A program made the position numbers and the translations under genes. The notes under the pieces were generated by a model. It was given only the letters and a program-made list of their open reading frames with translations. It had not been told where the DNA came from and made no database searches. From positions 1 to 64,000 of the forward strand of contig NZ_CAKKMS010000002.1 of the NCBI RefSeq assembly GCF_918698245.1: a stretch of DNA of 64,000 bases, given 5' to 3'. The stretch is from Pedobacter sp. Bi126 (GTDB lineage Bacteria; Bacteroidota; Bacteroidia; Sphingobacteriales; Sphingobacteriaceae). Positions 45,257 through 54,447 of the stretch are shown piece after piece (the stretch's first letter is position 1; each line of letters opens with the position of its first letter).

Positions 45257-45945
45257 TATATCTTCTCCTCCTCATCTTTAGCGTCGCCCGCTTTCAAAAG
45301 TTTAAACGTATCGATAATATTGATCACCAATAACAGCGATACCATCGCAATTGCGAAATAAGTAATGGCACCAGTAAATAAGGTTTCGGCAATTAAGATA
45401 AGCGAAATAATTACGCGTAATTCCGTCGGGCCTAAATAGCCAGAATCGATCTGATAAAAACCGGTAATTTTATAACGCAGTTGAGAAATAATCATAGACC
45501 AACCGTACAATACCACAAAAAGAAATGCGAAAATCTGTGTGCCACCATCAGCGTAATAATAATAGCCCAAACCGATCAGGATAATGCTGAGCCAATCCAT
45601 CACAATATCGAGCGCAAAGCCATACCACTTGCGCGGTATTTTGCGGAAATATGCCAATCGGCCATCGAGCGAATCGCCAAGCCAGTTGATCATAAAACCT
45701 AAAATTCCGATCAGCAAATAGCTTTTTGCATAAAAACCAGCCAAAATAAAGCTTAAAAACACAATCAGCGATCCAAACATGCCAATCCCTGTCATCATAT
45801 TGGGCGTAATCCACTTAGGTACCCTTGGAAGCAAAAAAAGGATCAGCCCTTGTTCGCTTTTTCTTAAAATATTTGTCCTTTCGCGGTCTGCAAATACCCT
45901 TTTGCCATCTAAATGGTCTTCTTTTAGTTTAATAGTAGCCTCCAA
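45256..45945 (-). CDS. CDP-alcohol phosphatidyltransferase-like membrane enzyme
   Basis: 229 residues, about six membrane segments. The CDP-AP signature lies at ~95-120: GDSLDGRLAYFRKIP then YGFALDIVMDWLSI. Compared with the consensus DxxDGxxARxxxxxxxxGxxxDxxxD, the Asp and Gly positions are kept but the Arg of AR is Tyr (LAY). The enzyme class joins a CDP-activated alcohol to another alcohol in phospholipid synthesis. A minus-strand -7 element is at 45959-45966 (TAATTTTG on the coding strand), close to the ATG at 45945. The GtrA gene follows with overlap. Confidence 0.8.
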   Translation of the reverse strand: MEATIKLKEDHLDGKRVFADRERTNILRKSEQGLILFLLPRVPKWITPNMMTGIGMFGSLIVFLSFILAGFYAKSYLLIGILGFMINWLGDSLDGRLAYFRKIPRKWYGFALDIVMDWLSIILIGLGYYYYADGGTQIFAFLFVVLYGWSMIISQLRYKITGFYQIDSGYLGPTELRVIISLILIAETLFTGAITYFAIAMVSLLLVINIIDTFKLLKAGDAKDEEEKI

Positions 45946-45958
45946 TTTAAGTGCCAGC

Positions 45959-45966
45959 CAAAATTA
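45959..45966 (-). promoter_or_regulatory. Candidate -7 element for the CDP-alcohol transferase/GtrA operon
   Basis: Plus-strand CAAAATTA is TAATTTTG on the minus strand (TAnnTTTG), 14 nt before the start codon. No clear -33 TTTG was found, so support is moderate. Confidence 0.35.
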
Positions 45967-46102
45967 CGCCAAAGAGAATGGCTGTTTCTGGCCGGTAAAA
46001 TTTTAAACTGATCTTCTTTGAATACCTTTAGAATAATCAGTTATTCGCTTTAGCTTCCCCGATCTGACCAGGTAAGTAAACAATAGGGCAAATAACATAA
46101 AT

Positions 46103-46909
46103 TTATTTTACAATTCCGGCGAAGCGCTGATAAAATACTGTTGGACTATTCTCATTTTTTGGCGCGTATTTACCAGCAATAATTGGAATGTAGATTACAC
46201 GTCTTCTGCTTTCCTCGCCACGTATGGCCGATTCTGCTACCCTGTGCCACAGTCTTCCATCATGGATGGTTAAATCTCCTGCTTCAGGCAATATCGATAC
46301 TTCTTCGGCATCTGGTTTATTATCCAGGAAATATTTTTTTCGAAAAAGCATCTGGTAAATACTTTGTTTATGGGTGCCAGGGATAATTTTTAATCCGCCA
46401 TTTTCCGGTTTTAAGGTACTCAGGTGGATGCCTACATTCAGCATCGGGTTTAGTTTAGCACCATAAAAAATGTCCCTTAAACCATCTGTATGCCAGCCCA
46501 TTTTACTGAATTTGCTTTCTGGTCCGTTAATGTAATGGTTAAACACCATGCCGTCTTTCTCTTCAGTGCCCAGGCGTGCACCATCGCCAGCCAATTGCAG
46601 TAGGGCATTAAAGCGTGGGTCTAATAACAGTCCGCTTAATGTTTGATGCTGTTGGTTAATAAAAGCAAACCGTTGTACAATTGCTGAGCCATCAAGATCT
46701 TTTCCGTATTTAATCGGCACGCCATTTATTTTTTTAATATCTTGCTGTATCCATTTTTGTTCTACTTGTTTAGAAGCATCGATAATGGAAGAAACCGTTT
46801 CGGGTTTGATGAAATTCTTGAAATGGATAAACCCATGTGTATTAAAAAAATCAAGCTGTTCTGGTGTTAATTGTTCAGATAAGGTAAAGGTTGGATACGA
46901 TGTGGCCAT
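46103..46909 (-). CDS. Phytanoyl-CoA dioxygenase (PhyH)-like Fe(II)/2-oxoglutarate enzyme
   Basis: 268 residues from ATG at 46909 (MATSYPTFTLSEQLTPEQLD), which gives the usual PhyH start; a start 22 codons upstream would add a hydrophobic, unlikely leader. Motifs: FFNTHGFIHFKNFIKPE, the HxD iron ligands in MGWHTDGLRDIFYG, and the distal His in DGRLWHRVAES with Arg-Arg-Arg-Val following. It hydroxylates an unidentified substrate, possibly a lipid, amino acid or secondary metabolite. Single gene; the neighbours on both sides are unrelated. Confidence 0.88.
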   Translation of the reverse strand: MATSYPTFTLSEQLTPEQLDFFNTHGFIHFKNFIKPETVSSIIDASKQVEQKWIQQDIKKINGVPIKYGKDLDGSAIVQRFAFINQQHQTLSGLLLDPRFNALLQLAGDGARLGTEEKDGMVFNHYINGPESKFSKMGWHTDGLRDIFYGAKLNPMLNVGIHLSTLKPENGGLKIIPGTHKQSIYQMLFRKKYFLDNKPDAEEVSILPEAGDLTIHDGRLWHRVAESAIRGEESRRRVIYIPIIAGKYAPKNENSPTVFYQRFAGIVK

Positions 46910-47691
46910 GTGTAAAAATTTAAACGATTTAGGAAAAGGATAAATTGGAGATAGCGTTATGCGCAGCAACAGCACATTCGCATTGGCGAGTGGTTCGGTA
47001 CTGGAGGAAAATAAAACAAATTTGTTTTATTCGACATAGTCTATGGAATTAGTAGTATTTAATGCAAACGTAACATATTTTTAATATTCCAAAGAATTTT
47101 ATTTGAATTTTTTTAAATATTTTTTTTTTGAAAGGAGTTGCGCTAGGGTAGAGGTGTGTAAATAAAGACTACTGGAGCCATTTTGTTGTATTTATCGTGG
47201 TGTTGGATGTTACCATCCGACACTCAGATCCGTTATCAAATTGAAATATTTTTTATTATTGGAGCGCAATTGCAGTAATCATAGGTTTCTTTGTTCCCGT
47301 GTTTCGCTTTACGCTTTGCTTCGTCGTACCTCCTTGCTGCAGGGTAACGCTGCACCCGGGGCTAGATGGCCTAAACAGTATTTCATTTTTAGGGTTGTAT
47401 CGTGTACCCACCTTTGTTCCTAAACCCGAATGTAATGAAAAGCCCGTAAACGAAGAATGAGTGCGGACTTGGAATGGAATGCGGGACTGAAGCTGCCAAG
47501 CATGCAGAACTGCTCATTTTCAAATCAATTTACAAGCTATGCCTATTTATCCGTGGTGTTGAATGTCACCATCCGACACGCATAAACCAATCATGATAAT
47601 TCGTAAAAACAAACTATACGATCTGGTAACATCCGACTGCACAACCATGAGCTTATATGCCGTTACGCCCCAGACTTCGGACCTCCGACCT
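46910..47691. repeat. Gene-free stretch with repeated imperfect palindromes
   Basis: TTTATCGTGGTGTTGGATGTTACCATCCGACAC (47191-47223 region) returns almost unchanged at 47546-47579, and GGTAACATCCGAC (from about 47625) is a third, partial, inverted copy. The unit is an imperfect palindrome. Around 47320-47370 lies further dispersed-type sequence (GCTTCGTCGTACCTCC). No gene seen. Confidence 0.5.
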
Positions 47692-48480
47692 TTAAGTCTT
47701 ATAAATCCCTGCGGCCATTTTTTCGATAAATCCCTTTGGTAGGATCCTGTTGGCATATACACTGATGATATTAGTAAAACCCGGAATAATTTCAGATTTT
47801 TTGGCAAACATCCCTTTCAATGCGATTTCAGCCACCTCATCAGGCCTCATATTAAACTTTTCGGCCATTTTGTTAAAGGCATCTAAACCTGCTCGATGGG
47901 CAAAACCAGTATCAACAGGGCCTGGACTCAAGCAACTTACAGAAACCGGACCATCTTTAAGCTCGAACCTCAAAGCCCTGGTAAAAGATAAAACAAAAGC
48001 CTTAGTTGCCGAATAAATGGCCAGGGTTGGAACCGCCTGGTAGGCTGCAGTACTGCAAACGTTAAGTATATAAGCCTTTTTTTCTGTTGAAAGGATTGGA
48101 AGCAATAAATGGCACAATGAAGTTACCGTAATCATATTTAATTGACACATTTCTAACTGGGCACTTAAATCCAGTTCTTCAAATTTCCCCCACAATCCAT
48201 AACCTGCATTATTAATCAGGATATTAATGGCGTAATTCCTTCCTGTTATCCAGTCGAATACTGTTTTTGGGGCTTGAGCCTGGCTAAGATCAATTGACAA
48301 GATATCTACTTCAACGTTATATTGGTTTTTGATCTCCGTTTGTAAAGAAATCAATTCATTAACCGAACGGGCAATAAGCAACAGGTTGATTTTTCTCCTG
48401 GCCAGCGCAATGGCCATAGATCTTCCTATACCTTTACTGGCTCCGGTTATCAGCGCGTACTTCATCTTTGTTTCCAACAT
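47692..48480 (-). CDS. Short-chain dehydrogenase/reductase
   Basis: 262 residues. NAD(P)-binding TGASKGIGRSMA near the N terminus, NNAGYGLWGKFEE (NNAG), the active Ser in LNVCSTAAY and YSATKAFVL (YxxxK). It ends with ANRILPKGFIEKMAAGIYKT. The TGxxxGIG/YxxxK family reduces or oxidises alcohols, ketones or fatty acyl groups; substrate unknown. It is divergent from the TonB-dependent receptor gene. The start ATG at 48480 opens two residues before a Met-Lys-Tyr-Ala, an ATG at 48465 is an alternative. Confidence 0.88.
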   Translation of the reverse strand: MLETKMKYALITGASKGIGRSMAIALARRKINLLLIARSVNELISLQTEIKNQYNVEVDILSIDLSQAQAPKTVFDWITGRNYAINILINNAGYGLWGKFEELDLSAQLEMCQLNMITVTSLCHLLLPILSTEKKAYILNVCSTAAYQAVPTLAIYSATKAFVLSFTRALRFELKDGPVSVSCLSPGPVDTGFAHRAGLDAFNKMAEKFNMRPDEVAEIALKGMFAKKSEIIPGFTNIISVYANRILPKGFIEKMAAGIYKT

Positions 48481-48616
48481 TTTTTTACTCCAAACGGTTT
48501 AACGCAAATATCAAATAAATTAAATCTTATGCCTTATTTATTTTAAAATGATGAATGATTAAACACCAAATAGATATCTTTTTTGAGTTATTATTTTTAA
48601 CAAGTCTAAATAATGC

Positions 48617-48624
48617 TAGCTTTG
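48617..48624 (+). promoter_or_regulatory. -7 promoter element of the TonB-dependent receptor gene
   Basis: TAGCTTTG matches TAnnTTTG, 18 nt before the ATG at 48643. An ATG at 48613 overlaps this element and cannot be the translated start if this promoter is used. Confidence 0.55.
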
Positions 48625-48642
48625 CCGAAATTTAGTTATTGC

Positions 48643-50994
48643 ATGAAACACCATTACATAAAATTTTTCGGCACTGCGCTTATCATATTATCTACAGTTA
48701 CCCTCTTTGCACAAACAGGAAAGGGCACAATTAGTGGAAATGTTGTCGACTCGTTAGGGAACAGCATACCCTTTGCCAACATCCAGGTTAAAAAACAAAA
48801 TCTTAAAACCACTTCTGGCAAAACCGGTGCATTTAAGTTAACGGATGTTCCTGCAGGAAATCAGCAGATCAGGGTTTCGATTACAGGCTACGACCAATTT
48901 GAACAGGTGGTATCGGTTATTGCAAACGATACAATTCAGGTAAATATTGTTTTAAAAGAGCAGCGCTCAGAACTTAACGATGTAATTGTTTCGGCAAGTA
49001 GACGACCTGAATCTTTGTCGCAAACACCCTCATCGGTAACGGTGCTTACAGCAAAAGAATTGAATACACAATCTGCAATTAGTCCGAATTTAGCTAATAT
49101 CCTTTCATACAGCGTACCTGGATTGGGTTTTTCTACCAACCAAACGGGTAACTCTGGTCAGACTTTGCGCGGTAGAAATGTTTTGGTATTAATTGATGGT
49201 ATTCCGCAATCAACTCCGTTAAGAGCAGGAGGAAGGGATATCCGCAGTATCGATCCTTCAGTTATAGAGCGTGTTGAAGTGATTAAAGGTGCCACCGCCA
49301 TTTATGGCAATGGTGCAGAAGGCGGTTTGATTAATTATATTACTAAAAAAGCCGATAAAGGAAAATCATTCGGAGGTTATTCTCAAGCCGGAATTACAGG
49401 AAACTTAAAAGGCGATAGCACCATAGGATACCGCTTTTCGCAACAGCTTTACGGCAAAACAGGTAAGTTCGATTATCTGGTAAGTGGTATGTTCGAAAAA
49501 ACTGGCGTTTTCCGCGATGCTGAAGGCTTGGTAATTTCGCCTGAGTATGGTTTAGGCGAGACTAAATCTTACAATGGCTTTGTAAAACTGGGATATAACT
49601 TTACTCCAAAACAGCGTTTGCAGGTGATGTATAATTACTTCAGCTCCAGACAGCATTCTAAATATTTAACCAAGGAAGGTGTTTATGGTCAATCGCCGGC
49701 TATCGGTATTTATGGAAAAAGACTGGGTGAAGATGAAGGAACAAGGTTTAACCATAATGCTAATTTACAATACACCAATCAGCAGATTTTCGGTAAAACA
49801 GATTTAACGGCCAATGTATATTACCAGGACTTTTATACCATTTATTCTAACTCAGCGTCATTTTTCGGTAGTGGCCAATCGGCTATTACTTCAACAAAAA
49901 AGGGTGCAAGGGTAAACCTGAACACACCTTTTAACATTGCAGATCAGGTACCAATGCAATTGAACTATGGTTTGGATTTAATGAACGATAAAACTGCTCA
50001 AAGCTTAACAGATGGCCGTTTATGGGTGCCTAATATGAATATGGTGAACTTTGCACCTTACTTACAGGCTTCTGCAACTTTTATTAATGATTTAACCATA
50101 AAGGGAGGCTTAAGGGTGGAAAATATTAACATTGATGTAGACGATTTTAATACCCTGGCTACCGGTGCAAACGGAGCAGGAAGTATAGCGGTGCAGGGCG
50201 GTAAGTTAAATTATAATGCTTTGGTGTTTAATGCTGGCGCACGTTATTCGAAATTCAAGTTTTTTAACCCTTTTATCAGTTATGCACAATCTTTCTCGGT
50301 GTTCGAGCTGGGTAGGGTGCTAAGGGCAGCAAAAAGCAATACCTTATCGCAGTTAGAAACTAAACCAATCATTGTAAACAATTACGAAGCTGGTTTTAGC
50401 AGTACCGTAGGTAAACTTAATTTCAGTGCTGCTTATTATTACAGCACGTCTAAACTGGGCGCCAATCTTTTAGAGGTTAATGGAACTTACATCTCTCAAC
50501 GTATTCCAGAGCGTGTATATGGATTTGAAATCCAGGCAGATTATCAGGTTCTACGCGATTTGAGCATTGGTGGTAATTACGCACAGGTAGAAGGAAAAGG
50601 CGATGTAGATGATGATGGCAATTTTAACGGAGAGAAAGATGTGTATTTAAACACAACCCGTATCCCGCCATCAAAAACCACCGTTTACCTTAAATATTCA
50701 GGTATTAAAAACTTAAGTTTAGATGTAAACTGGATGCGTGTAGGAAATCGCGACCGCTTTAAAACCAATGCGGCAGGTAAATATTTAATTGGCGAAGGCC
50801 CGGTAAAAGCGTTCAACTTATTTAATGTTGCAGCTGTATATCAGGTTACACAGCCGCTAAAACTATCGGTAGGTGTAGAGAATTTATTGAACAAAGTTTA
50901 TTATCCTGCCATTTCTCAGTTTTATGGTAGCAATGTAAATTATGTGAGAGGGAATGGGCGCAGATTTAACCTATCACTAGGCTACGCTTTTTAG
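48643..50994 (+). CDS. TonB-dependent outer membrane receptor (siderophore or metal type)
   Basis: 783 residues from ATG at 48643. Signal peptide (FFGTALIILSTVTLFAQ), carboxypeptidase-regulatory-like domain (GTISGNVVDSLGNSIPFANI), plug (DVIVSASRRPESLSQTPSSV, TLRGRNVLVLIDGIPQSTPL and GATAIYGNGAEGGLINYITK) and barrel ending GNGRRFNLSLGYAF. Single-component receptor without SusD. It starts a two-gene operon with the PepSY protein, 3 nt apart. That pair is typical of iron-siderophore uptake, so iron control is likely though no Fur box was identified. Confidence 0.9.
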   Translation: MKHHYIKFFGTALIILSTVTLFAQTGKGTISGNVVDSLGNSIPFANIQVKKQNLKTTSGKTGAFKLTDVPAGNQQIRVSITGYDQFEQVVSVIANDTIQVNIVLKEQRSELNDVIVSASRRPESLSQTPSSVTVLTAKELNTQSAISPNLANILSYSVPGLGFSTNQTGNSGQTLRGRNVLVLIDGIPQSTPLRAGGRDIRSIDPSVIERVEVIKGATAIYGNGAEGGLINYITKKADKGKSFGGYSQAGITGNLKGDSTIGYRFSQQLYGKTGKFDYLVSGMFEKTGVFRDAEGLVISPEYGLGETKSYNGFVKLGYNFTPKQRLQVMYNYFSSRQHSKYLTKEGVYGQSPAIGIYGKRLGEDEGTRFNHNANLQYTNQQIFGKTDLTANVYYQDFYTIYSNSASFFGSGQSAITSTKKGARVNLNTPFNIADQVPMQLNYGLDLMNDKTAQSLTDGRLWVPNMNMVNFAPYLQASATFINDLTIKGGLRVENINIDVDDFNTLATGANGAGSIAVQGGKLNYNALVFNAGARYSKFKFFNPFISYAQSFSVFELGRVLRAAKSNTLSQLETKPIIVNNYEAGFSSTVGKLNFSAAYYYSTSKLGANLLEVNGTYISQRIPERVYGFEIQADYQVLRDLSIGGNYAQVEGKGDVDDDGNFNGEKDVYLNTTRIPPSKTTVYLKYSGIKNLSLDVNWMRVGNRDRFKTNAAGKYLIGEGPVKAFNLFNVAAVYQVTQPLKLSVGVENLLNKVYYPAISQFYGSNVNYVRGNGRRFNLSLGYAF

Positions 50995-50997
50995 ACA

Positions 50998-52107
50998 ATG
51001 AAGAACAGGAATATTAAAAATACCATCAGGAACATTCATCTCTGGCTCGGCCTGGCGACTGGCCTGGTGGTATTTATTATTAGCTTAACTGGTGCGCTGT
51101 ATATCTTTGAAGAAGAAATCAGAGATTTTACACAAAAAGATTTTCGCTACGTAGCGCTTCAAGAGAAACCTTTTGTAGGTTTGGATCATATTATTTCAAA
51201 CTTCGAAAAATTATCACCCAAAGACCCGTTAAGGCTGATCAGAATTGAAGACGGGTTTTCAAATGCAACGGTAGAAATTACCACTAAAAAGGGGACTGTT
51301 TACTATTTTAATCCTTACAATGCCGCCTTGGTAAAAAAAGGTGGCGAAGATTGGCTTCAGGTTGTAGAGCATATCCATACCTCCCTGTTGCTGGGAAAAA
51401 CAGGAAAGTTTATCATGCAATGGTCGGTGGTTATTTTCGTGCTAATGCTGATTACAGGACTCGTGCTCTGGTTTCCTGGTCAGATGCGGTTATTAAAACA
51501 ATCTTTAACCATTAAAAGAAAAGCATCGTTTAAACGGTTAAATTACGATTTACACAACGTATTGGGCTTTTATGCATCAGTTGTGTTATTGGTTACTGCT
51601 TTGAGTGGTTTGTATTTTGCTTTTAAAGAGGTGAAAAATGCGGCTAGTTTTTTTACCGGGAGCAAATTAGGACAAGGCAAATCCATCGTTTTAACCAAAC
51701 CTACGCAGATCGATTCGCTACCTGTACGTTACAATAAAATTTATACTGAAGCTAAAATTAAATACCCTGGAGCTATTTCCACTAGTTTTTCGCTGCGTGG
51801 TAAAGGTGAACTGCGGTTAAGGATGATTTATCCCTACCGATGGGCACGCAACCAGAATACCTTTTTTTATGAGGAAGCTACAGGCGTAATGACTAGGGCT
51901 AAACTATATAAAAATTTTAACGGGGCCGATTTAATAGAAGCCACCAATTACGATCTCCACACGGGCAGGCTTTTAGGCCTTCCGAATAAAATTCTTTCTT
52001 TTTTAGCGGCTTTGGTTGCAGCGAGTTTGCCGATTACTGGTTTTATCATCTGGTGGAAGAAAAGGAAAAAGCCCAGGAAAGCTAAACCCATTCTGACCTC
52101 AAGGTAA
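50998..52107 (+). CDS. PepSY-associated membrane protein (ferric-siderophore reductase-like)
   Basis: 369 residues, four membrane helices: LWLGLATGLVVFIISLTGAL, MQWSVVIFVLMLITGLVLWF, LGFYASVVLLVTALSGLYFA and FLAALVAASLPITGFIIWW. His residues in EHIHTSLLLG, YDLHNVLGF and YDLHTGRLLGL are haem or metal ligand candidates. This PepSY_TM type accompanies TonB-dependent receptors and is believed to reduce the imported ferric complex. The start is 3 nt after the receptor stop. The C terminus is basic (KKRKKPRKAKP). Confidence 0.88.
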   Translation: MKNRNIKNTIRNIHLWLGLATGLVVFIISLTGALYIFEEEIRDFTQKDFRYVALQEKPFVGLDHIISNFEKLSPKDPLRLIRIEDGFSNATVEITTKKGTVYYFNPYNAALVKKGGEDWLQVVEHIHTSLLLGKTGKFIMQWSVVIFVLMLITGLVLWFPGQMRLLKQSLTIKRKASFKRLNYDLHNVLGFYASVVLLVTALSGLYFAFKEVKNAASFFTGSKLGQGKSIVLTKPTQIDSLPVRYNKIYTEAKIKYPGAISTSFSLRGKGELRLRMIYPYRWARNQNTFFYEEATGVMTRAKLYKNFNGADLIEATNYDLHTGRLLGLPNKILSFLAALVAASLPITGFIIWWKKRKKPRKAKPILTSR

Positions 52108-52155
52108 ATCGAAATCCAAGTCGCAGTGAGACCAGTTCTGTATTAAAACTTAAAG

Positions 52156-52575
52156 TCATTTATTAAATTGCTCTGCATATGCTTTAAGCTGGTTTAGTCC
52201 CGATTGACAGAATTCCTGTTGCATGGTCACATCAAGGCCTGGAACGGGTTCAAAGATTTCGGTCAGTGTAACTGGGTTATTTCCAGTAAAAGTGATCAGG
52301 CTTTTCCGCTCATCATCTAATGTATAAGCAATTCGCTCATGCTCAATAATTTCGGTGTAAGTTCCGCTAAAGTCAAAGTTTTCGGTTCCGTCTTTTTTAG
52401 CCATACCGTATAAAAACCCACCTCCTTCTATCAGGTTATTTTCAATTTTCTTGTTGATCCATTCGGCTGATGGCGCATTCCACTTGGCAATATGTTCAGG
52501 CTCATTCCAGATTTTCCAGATCAGGCTAATAGGCTGGTGTATTTCAACGCTGGCAGTTAAAGCATTCTTGTTCAT
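52156..52575 (-). CDS. SRPBCC / AHSA1-type protein
   Basis: 139 residues. Helix-grip-fold pattern: TASVEIHQPISLIWKIWNEP and EHIAKWNAPSAEW at the start, GTYTEIIEHERIAYTLDDER in the middle and a C-terminal helix ending LNQLKAYAEQFN. The Trp-Asn-x-Pro motif is typical of activator-of-Hsp90-like SRPBCC proteins that bind small hydrophobic molecules. No partner gene nearby. It converges on the PepSY gene, whose stop is 48 nt away. It is shorter than its relative at 11124-11618. Confidence 0.82.
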   Translation of the reverse strand: MNKNALTASVEIHQPISLIWKIWNEPEHIAKWNAPSAEWINKKIENNLIEGGGFLYGMAKKDGTENFDFSGTYTEIIEHERIAYTLDDERKSLITFTGNNPVTLTEIFEPVPGLDVTMQQEFCQSGLNQLKAYAEQFNK

Positions 52576-52913
52576 ATAGGCTAAATTATGTCCTAAATTA
52601 ACTGTTCCAGGCCTACCTTTAGGTGGCCATTGAAGACAAATAAGAGGTTATTTGGGTAATTTGTTGATATGCAATATTTTTTCGATTAAGCCTTAATATA
52701 AAATAACATTCCTCTGGGTTGTATGGTCAGTATTATTTTTATTGTTTTTCTTTCAATAAAGTCCTTAATCTATATTTTAGTTGCACGATGCGCTTGATGG
52801 TCCAATTTGAGGAAATTAAACCTAAATGAGGATTTAATTGGCCTTATAATTGTTAAGAATGAAATCTTTTGCTTTTCCTAAGCATTAGGTTTTTCCAAAA
52901 ATAAATAGTCGAA
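52576..52913. other. Gene-free stretch before the phytochrome gene
   Basis: Contains the divergent promoters of the AHSA1-type and phytochrome genes but no unambiguous TAnnTTTG copy. TATATTTTAG (about 52772) and ATTAGGTTTTTC (about 52885) are weak candidates. No gene or hairpin seen. Confidence 0.35.
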
Positions 52914-54443
52914 ATGTCAGATAAACCAAACTATGATGCAGAATTCTGCGGAAACTTACCAATTCACCACATTAATTCCATTCAAGATTATGGATATTTA
53001 ATCGTATTGGATAATAAAACCTTGAACGTTATTCAAATCAGCGAAAACTTAAGTGCAATTACCAATGAGGCACCAGCACAGCTGATAAATAAACATTTAT
53101 CATTGTGGTTTAGCCAACAAGACATAGCTAATATTACCAAACTGATTAAAGGAGATGCGAAAGACAGAATTCCAGTTAATCTGACATTTAAAAATGATGA
53201 TAAAAAGATGCATTTTAATGGTTTGGTTCATGTTAAAAATGACTATACCTTGTTGGAATTTGAAATTGCTTTAAAGGATGGTCAGAAAAGTTTTTCAGAC
53301 GTTTTTCAGGAAGTAAGGCAGTTTATTTCGGCCATGGAGCATGCCTCCACGCTGGAAGAAGTATGTAATGTTGCCATTAAGCAACTACGTCGGATTTCAG
53401 GTTTCGATGGAGTAAGGATGTACCAGTTCGATTCTGCCTGGAACGGGACTGTAATTGCCGAGGAAATTTCGGGGGCATTGGAAAGTTATCTTGGACAAAC
53501 TTTTCCGGCTTCTGACGTACCTAAACAAGCAAGGGCACTTTATCTCAAAAATCCTTTCAGGCTTATTTCTAACCGTGCATATAAACCTGTTAGGTTGTTT
53601 CCGGTTATCAATCCTTTAACCAACGCCTTTATCGATCTATCTGATTGTAATTTACGGGGTGTTGCAGCTGTACACCTGGAATATATGCAGAATATGAACG
53701 TCAGTGCATCTATGTCTATCAGGGTATTACATCACGACAAACTCTGGGGGCTGATTTCATGCCATCATATCGAACCAAAACATCCAAATGTAGACATGCG
53801 CTATATTTTCGAATGGCTTTCGGTAGAAATATCCAATCGCATCACCGCTATATTAAGTCAGGAAGATTATCAGCAGTCGGCTTTCAGACTCGAAAAACGA
53901 ACCATAATCGCTGATCTTATTTATTCGAAAGATGACGTTATTGAAGGTTTGCTCGAAGATGAAAACTTAAACATTCTTTCTTTGTTTAATGCAGGCGGAG
54001 TGGTGGTGAAGATGGGTAACAGAGTCGAATCGCGTGGAAATGTACCTGATAAAAGTGAAGTGTATAACCTGATGTTATGGCTTGAGGGAAAAGAAGTTGA
54101 AAAGGTTTATACCAGCGATCATTTGAGTGGGGTATATGAGGAAGCGAAAGCATATGAAAAATTGGGAAGCGGAATTTTGGTTATCCCGATTGACGGCCGG
54201 AACGGCGATTATATAATCTGTTTCAGGCCTGAAGTTATACAGCAGATCAAATGGGGTGGCGATCCTGAGCAGGTGATCAAATTTGATAAAGATGGTAAAA
54301 ACTATCACCCGCGAAATTCGTTTAAGCTTTGGCTCCAAACCGTTTATGGGCAATCGTTGGCCTGGAACAATAATGAACTGGAAATAGCCGAATCCTTAAG
54401 GAATTTTATATTTGAATTTAGAACAAAGCAACTTTACAATTAG
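52914..54443 (+). CDS. Bacteriophytochrome photosensory module (PAS-GAF-PHY) without output domain
   Basis: 509 residues. Cys12 in EFCGNLPIHHINSIQDYGYL sits at the biliverdin-linking position (Cys, then Pro at +4). The GAF domain contains FPASDVPKQARALYLKN (DIP-like Asp-Val-Pro), LRGVAAVHLEYMQNM with the chromophore His, and LWGLISCHH. The PHY domain carries HPRNSF, a PRxSF tongue motif. All key residues for a red/far-red bilin sensor are present. It ends after PHY with no histidine kinase or cyclase. Haem oxygenase for bilin is not in the window. The downstream kinase gene begins 4 nt later, so signalling in trans is likely. Confidence 0.9.
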   Translation: MSDKPNYDAEFCGNLPIHHINSIQDYGYLIVLDNKTLNVIQISENLSAITNEAPAQLINKHLSLWFSQQDIANITKLIKGDAKDRIPVNLTFKNDDKKMHFNGLVHVKNDYTLLEFEIALKDGQKSFSDVFQEVRQFISAMEHASTLEEVCNVAIKQLRRISGFDGVRMYQFDSAWNGTVIAEEISGALESYLGQTFPASDVPKQARALYLKNPFRLISNRAYKPVRLFPVINPLTNAFIDLSDCNLRGVAAVHLEYMQNMNVSASMSIRVLHHDKLWGLISCHHIEPKHPNVDMRYIFEWLSVEISNRITAILSQEDYQQSAFRLEKRTIIADLIYSKDDVIEGLLEDENLNILSLFNAGGVVVKMGNRVESRGNVPDKSEVYNLMLWLEGKEVEKVYTSDHLSGVYEEAKAYEKLGSGILVIPIDGRNGDYIICFRPEVIQQIKWGGDPEQVIKFDKDGKNYHPRNSFKLWLQTVYGQSLAWNNNELEIAESLRNFIFEFRTKQLYN

Positions 54444-54447
54444 CTTA

